Part shown: piece after piece, positions 1 to 8,138 of the stretch
How the letters are laid out: each line of letters starts with the position of its first letter
Position numbering within the stretch: the stretch's first letter is position 1
From: Betaproteobacteria bacterium Ga0077540
Lineage (GTDB): Bacteria; Pseudomonadota; Gammaproteobacteria; Burkholderiales; Methylophilaceae
Assembly: GCA_001464125.1 (NCBI GenBank)
Contig: LNEP01000003.1
Span: forward strand, 124,001-188,000
Direction of reading: 5' to 3'
Length of the DNA stretch: 64,000 nucleotides
The notes under the pieces: model-generated
Database searches by the model: none
What the model was told of the DNA's origin: nothing
What the model saw: only the letters and a program-made list of their open reading frames with translations
Made by a program: the position numbers and the translations under genes

Positions 1-119
1 AAAGGCCAGTACTGTTGATAGGATTTAAATTGGGTTTTAATCCATGCTGCTCGCTCAAAGATATATTCAATCTCATCCCGCGCCAAATCGTTAAATTGCA
101 AAAAATGTTTAATTGTCAT
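1..119 (-). CDS. argF: Ornithine carbamoyltransferase, N-terminal fragment (runs off the window)
   Basis: The first 39 codons are present, reading MTIKHFLQFNDLARDEIEYI and on to WIKTQFKSYQQYWPF. This matches the start of betaproteobacterial ArgF (typically MTIKHFLQFNDL...). The enzyme joins ornithine and carbamoyl phosphate to make citrulline in arginine synthesis, in the cytoplasm. The start is the ATG complementary to 117-119. It lies 12 bases after the argD stop on the same strand, so argD-argF are probably co-transcribed. The carbamoyl-phosphate site and the rest of the gene lie outside the window. Confidence 0.88.
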   Translation of the reverse strand, partial: MTIKHFLQFNDLARDEIEYIFERAAWIKTQFKSYQQYWP

Positions 120-131
120 TTTTCATCTCGC

Positions 132-1334
132 TCAATTTGACTCTGGCTTTTCATGCGAGCTTAAAAATGCCTGCACAACACCGACTAGACGGTCTACCAA
201 CACTTGCGCTTCTTCTTTATTCATAATCAATGGTGGCAACAATCGAATTACTTTTTCTGCAGTGACATTAATCAATAGCTTTTGCGCCAATGCCAGCTTG
301 ACCAAATCGGAGCAAGGTACATCCAGTTCAATACCCACCATTAATCCGGCGTTGCGGATATTGACCACATGCTTATTACCTGCAAACGCAGCACTAAACT
401 GTGCATTTAAAAATGCACCCACTGCATCTGCATTTTCGCGAAGTTTTTCTTCAACGATGATATTGATTGTGGCCATACCTGCGGCAGTCGCTAACGGATT
501 ACCGCCAAAAGTTGAACCATGTTTACCTGGGGTAAAAGTCTCAGCCGCCACACCTCTAGCCAGACATGCGCCAATCGGCACGCCAGAACCAAGTCCTTTG
601 GCTAAGGTCATCACATCTGGCAGAATGCCAGTGTGTTGAAACGCAAACCAAGTACCGGTGCGCGCCACCCCGCTTTGCACTTCATCTAGCATCAATAACC
701 AGCCATTTTCATCACAAACCTGGCGCAAACCTTGGAAATACCCTTTCATATCCGCAGGAATATGAATACCACCCTCGCCTTGCACAGGCTCTACCAATAT
801 CGCCACCACATTATTCTTGCGCTTAGCCACTTGCTTGATGGCATCCAAATCATCATAGGGCACGCGCACAAAACCACTCACCAAAGGTTCAAAACCAGCC
901 TGGGTTTTGCGATTGCCCGTAGCAGAAAGTGTTGCCATGGTCCGGCCATGAAACGCACGCTCCATCACAATGATTTCAGGATTCTCAACCCCTTTGTTGT
1001 GGCCATATAGCCGCGCCAATTTGATAGCCGCTTCATTCGCTTCACAACCGGAGTTACAGAAAAATACCTTGTCCATGCCTGATATCTCGGCCAACTTATC
1101 AGCGAGGCGCGATTGCTCGGCAATCTGGTAAATATTAGACACATGCACCAAGCGTGCAACTTGCGCTTGAATCGCTGCCACAAACTTGGGGTGCGCATGA
1201 CCCAAACCGTTCACGGCCACGCCGGACAACGCATCCAGATATTGATTGCCTTGTTGATCGTATAGCCAAACACCCACGCCTTTTTCAAAGGTGACCGGTT
1301 GTCTACCGTAAGTGTTCATTAAATGTTCAGACAT
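132..1334 (-). CDS. argD: Acetylornithine aminotransferase (class III PLP aminotransferase)
   Basis: This is a 400-residue class III aminotransferase. It transfers an amino group from glutamate to N-acetylglutamate semialdehyde in arginine synthesis, and in many bacteria also acts on succinyl-diaminopimelate. Visible are the cofactor phosphate motif SGCEANEAA (about 95-103), the PLP-ring aspartate in LDEVQSG (D217), and the Schiff-base lysine in TLAKGLGSG (K246). The length is normal for ArgD. The gene lies just upstream of argF on the same strand, which fits arginine synthesis rather than another omega-aminotransferase role. The ribosome site before the start is weak, and a second in-frame ATG lies five codons in, so the exact start is slightly uncertain. 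Confidence 0.92.
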   Translation of the reverse strand: MSEHLMNTYGRQPVTFEKGVGVWLYDQQGNQYLDALSGVAVNGLGHAHPKFVAAIQAQVARLVHVSNIYQIAEQSRLADKLAEISGMDKVFFCNSGCEANEAAIKLARLYGHNKGVENPEIIVMERAFHGRTMATLSATGNRKTQAGFEPLVSGFVRVPYDDLDAIKQVAKRKNNVVAILVEPVQGEGGIHIPADMKGYFQGLRQVCDENGWLLMLDEVQSGVARTGTWFAFQHTGILPDVMTLAKGLGSGVPIGACLARGVAAETFTPGKHGSTFGGNPLATAAGMATINIIVEEKLRENADAVGAFLNAQFSAAFAGNKHVVNIRNAGLMVGIELDVPCSDLVKLALAQKLLINVTAEKVIRLLPPLIMNKEEAQVLVDRLVGVVQAFLSSHEKPESN

Positions 1335-1360
1335 AACTCAAACCTAAAAAAGTGAATACT

Positions 1361-1392
1361 AAAAAAGCAAAACGGCGGCTAAGGCCGCCGTT
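1361..1392 (-). terminator. Rho-independent terminator after the PuuD-like gene
   Basis: Perfect 9-bp stem AACGGCGGC / GCCGCCGTT (1371-1392) with a four-base loop. In the minus-strand transcript it is followed, after four bases, by a run of six U (complement of 1361-1366). It ends the transcript of the membrane protein gene upstream and separates it from argD. Confidence 0.85.
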
Positions 1393-1408
1393 ATTGCCTT
1401 AGAATTTC

Positions 1409-1900
1409 TTAAAAACCCAGCACGGCGCGATGACTTAATCCATTGGCCATAAAGAACAGCATAGGTATGGATAGCATGACATTCGTACGTGACGCTAGCA
1501 TGGCAACACGACGCGCTTTTGCTTTTGCAGCATCATCGGCAGGTACCATACCTAAAATCTTTTGTTGATTTGGCCAAATCAGCACCCACACGTTAAACAA
1601 CATAATGGTGCCTAACCAAGCACCTAGGCCAATCGCCTCGTAACCATTACGCAATAAAAATGCATCGGTAAAATTAGCCCCTAACATTGCAGCACCAGCC
1701 AACCAAGTCACTACTGCCGCCCATCTGAACCATAGAAGCGCTCTTGGCGCCACATGCTTGCTAATCCCGGCTGCTGTACCGTCAGCAGCCGCGTCTTTCA
1801 ACGCTGCCATTTGTACAAAATTAAAGTAATACAATAAGCCTATCCATGTAATACCGGCTAAAAAATGAACCCATCTGGCAATTGCAGGCATCCAATCCAT
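1409..1900 (-). CDS. PuuD-like (urate hydroxylase membrane domain family) integral membrane protein
   Basis: A protein of about 163 residues with four predicted membrane segments (roughly 8-28, 60-80, 92-112, 138-158). It begins MDWMPAIARWVHFLAGITWI. The pattern of a conserved His in the first helix (WVHFLAGITWIG) and the overall layout resemble the membrane domain of PuuD-like/DUF989 proteins, often found beside cytochrome or urate genes. There is no cytochrome c domain here, so catalytic function cannot be assumed. I chose the ATG at 1900 over an upstream TTG because a purine-rich GCGGGGGTG lies just before it. The gene starts one base after the stop of a 34-residue membrane peptide, so the two are likely co-translated. 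Confidence 0.6.
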   Translation of the reverse strand: MDWMPAIARWVHFLAGITWIGLLYYFNFVQMAALKDAAADGTAAGISKHVAPRALLWFRWAAVVTWLAGAAMLGANFTDAFLLRNGYEAIGLGAWLGTIMLFNVWVLIWPNQQKILGMVPADDAAKAKARRVAMLASRTNVMLSIPMLFFMANGLSHRAVLGF

Positions 1901-1901
1901 G

Positions 1902-2006
1902 TTACACCCCCGCAACTAAAAAGTTTTTAAGAAAGAACACCAATACAACGGTCAATATCACACCGGAGATAATGGTACCTGCAACGGATTCCAACGGATT
2001 TTTCAT
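1902..2006 (-). CDS. Small single-pass membrane peptide (34 aa), unrecognised
   Basis: A short open frame encodes a peptide starting MKNPLESVAGTIISGVILT, followed by a valine/leucine/phenylalanine-rich stretch, then KNFLVAGV and stop. That gives one hydrophobic segment (about residues 9-27) flanked by a polar N-terminus and a basic KN. A strong ribosome site, AAAGGGGAGC, lies eight or so bases before the ATG. The stop codon is one base from the start of the PuuD-like membrane gene, and the two share a strand and the terminator beyond. The layout suggests a small accessory subunit of that membrane protein; this is inference from position and hydrophobicity only. Confidence 0.6.
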   Translation of the reverse strand: MKNPLESVAGTIISGVILTVVLVFFLKNFLVAGV

Positions 2007-2046
2007 GGCATGCTCCCCTTTGTAAAATGAGTTATTTTTATTAGCC

Positions 2047-2068
2047 TTGAGATTAGCGCAAATCTCAA
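2047..2068. promoter_or_regulatory. Inverted repeat upstream of the membrane peptide operon, possible operator
   Basis: Perfect 8-bp dyad TTGAGATT / AATCTCAA with a six-base centre (AGCGCA). On the minus strand it overlaps a plausible promoter: TTGCTA at about 2070-2075, 17 bases, then TAATCT at 2047-2052. It could be a protein-binding site controlling the gene pair at 1409-2006. A terminator-like reading on the plus strand (stem followed by five T) is also possible, but no plus-strand gene ends here. Confidence 0.35.
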
Positions 2069-2302
2069 TTTTTAGCAAGAATATTGACAGGATATGCCCT
2101 GATAACAGTCAGAATTAAAAAGGGTTTTTGCCATTTGTAGCCGTGTTGTACAAAGCAAAAATATGCAACACACACAAAGCATCATTTTAGCCATAGCAGA
2201 AAGTCGAATTGATAAAAAACCTTTTCAATTCAATGAGATTCAGGCAAAATTGCACTCTTTTTTCGCGTATTTGCAATATTTAAGGGCAATTTTTTAAGGT
2301 TT
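2069..2302. other. Intergenic region between divergent units
   Basis: AT-rich spacer between the minus-strand membrane peptide and the plus-strand Rieske oxygenase. It must hold the oxygenase promoter, but I see no convincing -35/-10 pair. A 44-codon open frame (2163-2297) is present without a ribosome site and is not called. The purine-rich AAGG just before 2303 is the likely ribosome site of the next gene. Confidence 0.4.
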
Positions 2303-3439
2303 ATGGTTTCGGTTACCTCTCTCCCTAAAGCATCTCCTCAGGAAAAGTTTAGTCAGCTACCTATCGATTGGTATTTGAATCCGGACATTTACCAACTAGA
2401 GGTCAAGCATTTGTTCGCTCAGGCGCCTAAGTACGTTGGTCACGCCTGCATGACGCCTAATCCGGGTGATTACCATGCGCTAGATTGGATGGGAGAAGCC
2501 AAGGCTTTGGTCAATCAAGATAACCGCATTCAACTATTGAGCAATGTATGTCGACACCGCCAAGCCATCATGCTCAATGGACGCGGCAACACACCGAATA
2601 TTGTCTGCCCGTTACACCGCTGGACGTATGACCTATCCGGCAAACTGATGGGCGCGCCGCTATTCAAAGAAAACCCATGTCTCCATTTATCGCAATCCCG
2701 CTTGCAAGAGTGGCAAGGGTTGCTGTTTGATATTACGACTAAGCCACACAACATTGCTGAAGAGCTTGCACAGCTTGGTTGCAAACAGGCATTTGATTTC
2801 ACCAATTATCATTTTGATAAAGTCAGCATTGAACATTACAACTTCAACTGGAAAACCTTTATCGAAACTTATCTGGAAGACTATCACGTTGGCCCATTCC
2901 ATCCAGGTTTAAACCAATTTGTGAATTGCGATGATTTGACTTGGGAATTTGGGCAACATTATAGTGTGCAAACTGTGGGCTACCAGCCCAGTTCTGATGT
3001 ACATGCATCTCCCGTTTACCAGCAATGGCAACAATCGGTGGAGCAATACCATGGACAGCAACCACCGCCGTATGGCGCCATTTGGTTTGTGTATTATCCA
3101 TACCTGATGATTGAATGGTACCCAAACGTGCTGGTAGTTTCGCACTTGGTTCCTACTGGCGTGGATAGCTGCACAAATGTAGTGGAGTTTTACTATCCGG
3201 AAGATATTGCATTATTTGAACGTGAATTTGTGCAAGCGCAACAAGCGGCATATGAAGAAACCGCTATTGAGGATAAAGAGATTTGCCAGCGTATGCATGA
3301 TGGTCGGAAAGCACTTTACCAACAAGGCATTGATGAGCGCGGCCCATACCAACAGCCTTTAGAAGCTGGGCTGGAACACTTTCACCGCTGGTATCGCGAG
3401 CAGCTCACACCGTTTTTATCTAAAGATAGCGCCAGATAG
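2303..3439 (+). CDS. Rieske non-haem iron oxygenase, alpha subunit type
   Basis: A 378-residue ring-hydroxylase-type oxygenase. The Rieske [2Fe-2S] ligands are seen as C83-R-H85 and C102-P-L-H105. The catalytic mononuclear iron site follows in TYLEDYHVGPFH, with H195 and H200. The residue three before H195 is glutamate (E192), whereas aromatic dioxygenases have a bridging aspartate. Glutamate here is a feature of carnitine/quaternary-amine monooxygenases of the CntA type, so a small amine or betaine substrate is possible. No reductase gene is adjacent; the nearest partner gene is a DMT exporter eight bases downstream. The substrate is unknown. AAGG a few bases before the ATG supports the start. 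Confidence 0.78.
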   Translation: MVSVTSLPKASPQEKFSQLPIDWYLNPDIYQLEVKHLFAQAPKYVGHACMTPNPGDYHALDWMGEAKALVNQDNRIQLLSNVCRHRQAIMLNGRGNTPNIVCPLHRWTYDLSGKLMGAPLFKENPCLHLSQSRLQEWQGLLFDITTKPHNIAEELAQLGCKQAFDFTNYHFDKVSIEHYNFNWKTFIETYLEDYHVGPFHPGLNQFVNCDDLTWEFGQHYSVQTVGYQPSSDVHASPVYQQWQQSVEQYHGQQPPPYGAIWFVYYPYLMIEWYPNVLVVSHLVPTGVDSCTNVVEFYYPEDIALFEREFVQAQQAAYEETAIEDKEICQRMHDGRKALYQQGIDERGPYQQPLEAGLEHFHRWYREQLTPFLSKDSAR

Positions 3440-3446
3440 GCGTTGA

Positions 3447-4331
3447 ATGCGCTCTAGCAAATTACGACTCAGCGGCAGACTTCCGCACCTTGGTAGTTTG
3501 TGGATGCTAGTGGCGGCAGTTGGCTTCGGCGTGATGGGTGCTTTGGTTAAACTAGGTGCACAACATTTCTCCAATGCAGAACTAGTCTTTTACCGCTCTG
3601 CATTCGGCTTGGTGAGCATTTACGCTTATATCGCTCACCAAAAACTGCCGCTACGCACACCCGTGATTGGCATGCAAGTCAGCCGTGCGTTTGTCGGCTT
3701 AGTATCACTCGCGCTATTTTTCTATGCAATTGCACATTTGCCATTAGCCACAGCCATCACACTCAATTACACTTCTGCGCTATTTTTGGCTGCGCTCACC
3801 CCATTTTTATTGCATGAAAAGCCCAAACCCATCTTAGTTGGCGCGATTGTGATTGGCTTTCTGGGGATTATGTTGCTACTTAAACCAAGTTTTTCCAGCC
3901 AAAATATGCTGGCCGGCGCTCTTGGACTTCTTTCTGGTTTTGGGGCATCGTTGGCGTACGTGCATGTCAAGCAATTGGGTAAGTTACAAGAACCTGACTG
4001 GCGCACTGTATTCTATTTCACGTTTATTTCCACTGTAGCCAGCGGACTATGGATGATATTCGACCACTTTTCTGTACTGCGTTGGCAAGATTTCCCTTTG
4101 TTGTTAGGGTTAGGGCTCTCGGCCACTATTGGTCAATTAGCGATGACCCGCGCATACCGGACGGGTCAAACTTTGATTGTTGCCAGTTTGGCGTATACCA
4201 CCGTGATTTTTGCAACGCTCTTGGGGGTCATTTTCTGGCATGAGTCACTCAGCGCAAGCGAATATTTAGCGATGGGTATTATTATTTTGAGCGGCATTAT
4301 TAGTGCCAATACCACACCGCAATCAAAATAG
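3447..4331 (+). CDS. DMT-superfamily (EamA) transporter
   Basis: A 294-residue hydrophobic protein with about ten membrane helices arranged as two EamA repeats (roughly 14-145 and 155-288). The family exports amino acids, metabolites or amines across the inner membrane; the substrate cannot be read from the sequence. The N-terminus carries a short basic segment (MRSSKLRLSGR) before helix one. It starts seven bases after the Rieske oxygenase stop, so the two are probably co-transcribed and might handle the same compound. The second repeat contains the typical GQLAMTRAYRTG stretch. Confidence 0.8.
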   Translation: MRSSKLRLSGRLPHLGSLWMLVAAVGFGVMGALVKLGAQHFSNAELVFYRSAFGLVSIYAYIAHQKLPLRTPVIGMQVSRAFVGLVSLALFFYAIAHLPLATAITLNYTSALFLAALTPFLLHEKPKPILVGAIVIGFLGIMLLLKPSFSSQNMLAGALGLLSGFGASLAYVHVKQLGKLQEPDWRTVFYFTFISTVASGLWMIFDHFSVLRWQDFPLLLGLGLSATIGQLAMTRAYRTGQTLIVASLAYTTVIFATLLGVIFWHESLSASEYLAMGIIILSGIISANTTPQSK

Positions 4332-4356
4332 TTTATTCGTCATTCAAGTATTCCAT

Positions 4357-4385
4357 TTGAGGCTATAGACATTTGGAATTATTAG
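4357..4385 (+). promoter_or_regulatory. Possible sigma-70 promoter of the lipoprotein gene
   Basis: TTGAGG (4357-4362), a 17-base spacer, and TATTAG (4380-4385). A start near 4392 would leave a leader of about 40 bases before the ATG at 4432. The match is moderate. Confidence 0.35.
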
Positions 4386-4431
4386 GATTAATCTTAATAT
4401 CCCACATTAACTTTGATGCGCTAATGACTTG

Positions 4432-5061
4432 ATGTGTAAACGTATGCATTCATTTCGATTGGTCAGTTTGCTAGGCGCATCGCTTATGTTATCTAGCATG
4501 CTATCCGGCTGTTTGGGGGGGACTATTGCCCAGCAAATTGCACGGTCTATTGCTACTAGCGTGGCGGATAAAGCAGTAGGCAGTGCAGTTGAAGCCGAAG
4601 AGAAAAAAGCAGCGGTTAAACAACCCACTATGAACACCATGCTGTACAACCCAACGCCAGACCCTTACCGCAATGCCATGCTGAATATGAACTTTGCTCC
4701 GCTTAAAGCGATTGAAGAACCCCTGCCAGACTATCCTAGCGAGGCACAAGAAATTCCGATTGTGATACTTAAAACCAACCCATTGGTACAGGTGGAATTA
4801 TTTAATTTACTGATTGGGGAGGAAAAGTTAGCAGTGTTGCAGAAAGCGCGGATGCAAGGCGCGCTTAATCTACCCGATCCTTCAGAATGGCAAGACTGGC
4901 AGTTAGCCACGGGTAAAATCCTATCACCGCAACAGAGCACACAAACACTGATTACTTTTTTACTGCCGCCTTCGTTTGGTAAATTGCCAAGCGGCAGCAT
5001 GGCTACTGTAGAGCTATCGCAGTCCGGCGATTTGAATATCGCGCGCTACAAATCTAATTGA
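4432..5061 (+). CDS. Putative lipoprotein of unknown function
   Basis: About 209 residues. The N-terminus has basic residues, a hydrophobic stretch and a lipobox, LSGC, with the cysteine at residue 27 (23 if translation begins at the ATG at 4444). Export and lipid attachment, probably to the outer membrane, are therefore likely. The mature part starts with a Gly/Ala/Ser-rich helix, then a segment rich in Asn, Pro and Met (near residues 70-90), and a C-terminal part with regular beta-like alternation. I do not recognise the family. It stands alone with its own likely promoter, and its stop codon sits in a palindrome shared with the convergent regulator gene. Confidence 0.65.
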   Translation: MCKRMHSFRLVSLLGASLMLSSMLSGCLGGTIAQQIARSIATSVADKAVGSAVEAEEKKAAVKQPTMNTMLYNPTPDPYRNAMLNMNFAPLKAIEEPLPDYPSEAQEIPIVILKTNPLVQVELFNLLIGEEKLAVLQKARMQGALNLPDPSEWQDWQLATGKILSPQQSTQTLITFLLPPSFGKLPSGSMATVELSQSGDLNIARYKSN

Positions 5062-5080
5062 TAGATTAGGGATCTATCAA
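5058..5080. repeat. Palindrome covering both stop codons of convergent genes
   Basis: TTGATAGAT / ATCTATCAA, a 9-bp stem with a five-base loop. It contains the TGA of the lipoprotein gene in its left arm and the TAA of the response-regulator gene at the left arm/loop junction. No U-run follows on either strand, so it is a weak bidirectional terminator or 3'-end stabiliser at best. Confidence 0.5.
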
Positions 5081-5704
5081 ACCACTGCGCATCGCAATCA
5101 ATGCAATTTCAGCGGAGTTATTGGCGTTGAGTTTCTGCTTGATATTGTACAAATGCGTTCCAACTGTTCTAGGGCTCAAGAACAAAGTTTCAGCAATCTC
5201 ATTGGTGGTCTTGCCTTTGGCCAATGACATAAACACCTCAAACTCTCGCTCACTGAGCACATCCACCGGATTTTGCTCGCCAGACAATTGCTGAATCGCC
5301 ATCTGCTGGGCCACGCTAGCCTCAATGTACTTCTTGCCACTGGCCACACTGCGGATTGCCTTAATCAACTCCTCCGCCGCGCTGCGCTTGGTGAGGTAAC
5401 CCATCGCACCCGCATTTAACACACGCTTAGGATGCACAGAATCCTCATGTGCAGAGAGCACTAAAATTTTTGCATGACTGTCTTTGGCTAAAATACGCTC
5501 AATCGCCTCCATGCCGCCTATGCCTGGCATCGTGATATCCATCACCACCACATCTGGCTTGTGTTCTACATAACCTTTAATGCCGGCCTCTCCGCTTTCG
5601 GCCTCAGCAATCACCTTGATATCGCTTGCAGACTCAAGCAACATCTTGAACCCCATGCGCACCACAGCATGATCATCTACCAGCATCACATTTACTTGAC
5701 TCAT
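5066..5704 (-). CDS. NarL/FixJ-family response regulator
   Basis: A 212-residue two-domain regulator. The receiver domain (about 4-120) has the acidic pair D10-D11, the phospho-acceptor D56 in VVVMDITMPG, and the usual lysine in YLTKRSAAEE. The LuxR-type helix-turn-helix follows (about 148-210) with LSEREFEVFMSLAKGKTTNE. It should bind DNA when phosphorylated by the kinase encoded 52 bases upstream on the same strand, so the pair forms one two-component system. Target genes are not evident; the adjacent units are a lipoprotein, PPK2 and flagellar genes. Confidence 0.88.
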   Translation of the reverse strand: MSQVNVMLVDDHAVVRMGFKMLLESASDIKVIAEAESGEAGIKGYVEHKPDVVVMDITMPGIGGMEAIERILAKDSHAKILVLSAHEDSVHPKRVLNAGAMGYLTKRSAAEELIKAIRSVASGKKYIEASVAQQMAIQQLSGEQNPVDVLSEREFEVFMSLAKGKTTNEIAETLFLSPRTVGTHLYNIKQKLNANNSAEIALIAMRSGLIDP

Positions 5705-5756
5705 AGTGCTCCTTATTGATTACCTAACAACGAATAGATTGCGGTAATCCTTTTAT

Positions 5757-7103
5757 TTAGTTATTTAATGCTTTTGGAATCACAATTGAGATTGTAGTTC
5801 CACCAGACTTTTTTGCTAAGCTTGATATGACATTAAATTGCCCATGCAAGCCTTGCACACGCTCGCGCATGCCAAGCAAGCCAAAATGGTTGGTTTGATC
5901 GACATGGGCAATCTCCATGCCTTTACCATCATCGCGTATCGTCAACTCCAAATCACCATGCGCGTTGCCGTGCAAGTTCACTTGAATATGCTTGGCCTCA
6001 GCATGTTTAATAACGTTATTGATGGATTCTTGCACGATACGGAATACATTGATGTTGATATTTTCACCGAGTTTATTGAGTTCACCACTCAAACTAAGCT
6101 CGATGTTGAGGTCGGGATTTTGCTTCTGATAGCTATTGATGAGATCACGCAAGGTTTCGCTGAGCCCAAGATTATCTAGCGAGCCGGGGCGTAACTGTCG
6201 AATAATATTGTGCATGCCATCGTAAATATGGTTGGCCGCTGCCACAATGGTTTGCGCGCTGGCCTCTACGTCTGGCGCACGCTCCTTAGTTTTATTTGCA
6301 ATCGCCACTGCAAAGGTTTTAATGGCGGTCACATATTGTCCCAATTCATCATGAAGCTCGCGCGCCAAACTTCTGCGCTCATCTTCAATATGTTTTTGGA
6401 TCAATTGCGTAAGTTGTCGGTTCTCTTCTAATTGCCGTTCAGCGTCTAGCGAGGCCACCATTCGGTTTAAACTGTGTCCAATTTTATCGAACTCGGGCAA
6501 CTTAAAATCAGGCAACTTGACCGTGAGATCGCCCTGCTCTACGCGTTTGATCGCACTTAAAATATGGCGAACTGGGCGCAGGGAATAACTGAGTAAAGCA
6601 TAGACCATCAGATTTAAAGTAACAAAGAATCCAATACCAATTAAGAATAGTTGACGAAAACCTGACCAAGCTTCTCGCACCGAGCCACTAGGGCTGGAGG
6701 TCACAATCAAGGTTCCATAACGGATGCGCCTTTGTACCATTTCTTTTTCTGGTTGTACCAGTTTAACAAACCATTCTGGCGGTACCACATCACTTTTAAA
6801 GGTGGATTCTGGCGAGATATACAAGGGATTCCCTGCGTGATCATAAAGCTCGATATGGCTGCTGCGCACATAGCCCAAAGAACGCAAAAAATCTTGCAAT
6901 ACTATATGGGTAGGCCCAAAGCTAGGGTTCATGGCAGAACTGACAATCACCGTATCTAATAATTGGACCGTCACACGTGTAGCCGCCTCTACCCGCTCGC
7001 GGATTGAAATACGTGTATCGTTGACCAAGACCCAACCCACTGCCAGCATAAACGCCAGAGACAACATGGTAATCAACAAATTTAACCTAAAACGCAGACT
7101 CAT
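5757..7103 (-). CDS. Membrane sensor histidine kinase, NarX/HisKA_3 type
   Basis: A 448-residue inner-membrane sensor kinase. It has a first membrane segment at about 9-27, a periplasmic region of some 120 residues, a second segment at about 152-172, and a HAMP domain (173-225) starting at the SLRPVRHI motif. The HisKA_3 dimerisation and phospho-acceptor domain shows RRSLARELHDELGQY with H251. The HATPase domain carries the N box (VQESINNVIKHAEA), DDGKGM and the GLLGMRERV segment. The signal is unknown; the periplasmic loop has no obvious ligand motif. It is followed by its regulator gene on the same strand. Confidence 0.88.
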   Translation of the reverse strand: MSLRFRLNLLITMLSLAFMLAVGWVLVNDTRISIRERVEAATRVTVQLLDTVIVSSAMNPSFGPTHIVLQDFLRSLGYVRSSHIELYDHAGNPLYISPESTFKSDVVPPEWFVKLVQPEKEMVQRRIRYGTLIVTSSPSGSVREAWSGFRQLFLIGIGFFVTLNLMVYALLSYSLRPVRHILSAIKRVEQGDLTVKLPDFKLPEFDKIGHSLNRMVASLDAERQLEENRQLTQLIQKHIEDERRSLARELHDELGQYVTAIKTFAVAIANKTKERAPDVEASAQTIVAAANHIYDGMHNIIRQLRPGSLDNLGLSETLRDLINSYQKQNPDLNIELSLSGELNKLGENININVFRIVQESINNVIKHAEAKHIQVNLHGNAHGDLELTIRDDGKGMEIAHVDQTNHFGLLGMRERVQGLHGQFNVISSLAKKSGGTTISIVIPKALNN

Positions 7104-7194
7104 GATTCAGTGCATCAATAACATCATATCGGCTGAGAGGATGCGCCACACCACAATAAAAGCCAAGTGTAAAAATCATTAAAAAGCATCCAAA

Positions 7195-8034
7195 CTAGTC
7201 TTCCACCACGATTTTTTCATACTCTTTGGGCACAGCTGGATAACTTAAATTGAGTGATTTTAATGTGTTCAATAATATCTTTGAAATCAATAGATTACGA
7301 TTTGTTTTAGAGTCAGCAGGAATCACATACCAAGGCGCATGATTGGTTGATGTGGCTTGCAATGCGTTTTCATAAGCCACCATATACTTAGACCACACAG
7401 CGCGCTCGTTTAAGTCACCAGGATTAAATTTCCAAGTTTTGGTAGGCTCTTGTAGACGTTCTAGCATGCGTGCTTTTTGCTCTTCTTTGGAGATATGCAA
7501 AAAGCATTTGATGATGATGGTGCCGGTTTCAGCTAGCATGCGCTCAAAATCATTAATCTGTGCGTATCTGCGCTTACACTCTGCCTCATCAATCCAGTCG
7601 TGGACTTTGACAATCAATACATCTTCGTAATGACTGCGGTTAAAAATGACTATCTCGCCCTTTTTTGGCACTTGGCTGTGTACACGCCATAAGTAATCAC
7701 GCGCCAGCTCTTCTGCACTTGGCGCTTTAAAACTAGCCAAACGTATACCCAGCGGATCACACTCGCTGAACACATGCTTAACGGTACCGTCTTTACCGCT
7801 GGCATCCATGCCCTGCAATATCAACAGCACTTTATGCTTGGCTTGCGCATGCAGAATATCTTGCAAGGTATTGATTTCTGTCGCCAGCGCCTCGAGTGCT
7901 AAAACATCTTTGGCTTTGCTGTCTGACCGCTCGGATTTGTCACCGGGGCTGATATTGCTTAAAGAAAACTTGCTGTTGGGTTTGACTCTGTATCTGTCTA
8001 GGTTTTTTTCCAGTGATTTGTCTTGATTTGCCAT
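7195..8034 (-). CDS. ppk2: Polyphosphate kinase 2 family protein
   Basis: A protein of about 279 residues of the PPK2 family, which moves phosphate between polyphosphate and nucleotides (AMP, ADP or GDP). The Walker A motif GMDASGKDG lies at about 75-83. The Walker B region IVIFNRSHYEDVL and the lid arginine-rich region (ARMLERLQEPTKTWKF) follow. It has one PPK2 domain. The subclass, and so whether AMP or ADP is preferred, cannot be fixed by eye. The start at 8034 (MANQDKS) is chosen because GAGGTGCG precedes it; an upstream frame extension of eight codons is unlikely. It stands alone between the kinase and the flagellar genes. Confidence 0.85.
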   Translation of the reverse strand: MANQDKSLEKNLDRYRVKPNSKFSLSNISPGDKSERSDSKAKDVLALEALATEINTLQDILHAQAKHKVLLILQGMDASGKDGTVKHVFSECDPLGIRLASFKAPSAEELARDYLWRVHSQVPKKGEIVIFNRSHYEDVLIVKVHDWIDEAECKRRYAQINDFERMLAETGTIIIKCFLHISKEEQKARMLERLQEPTKTWKFNPGDLNERAVWSKYMVAYENALQATSTNHAPWYVIPADSKTNRNLLISKILLNTLKSLNLSYPAVPKEYEKIVVED

Positions 8035-8138
8035 ATCGCACCTCGTGTTAGAAACCACAATTTAACACGGCACAAATCAAGCTGTCAGCAAACAGATACA
8101 AGCAATTGAAAATAGTATTAACTGGCCATGAACTCTGG

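Noticed and set aside
2163..2297. A 44-codon plus-strand open frame ending five bases before the Rieske oxygenase start
   Set aside because: No ribosome site, no recognisable sequence feature and no hydrophobic or regulatory pattern. A leader peptide is possible but unsupported.
7126..7133. A sigma-28 like -10 (GCCGATAT on the minus strand) before the first sensor kinase
   Set aside because: There is no TAAAGTTT-like element 11 bases upstream.
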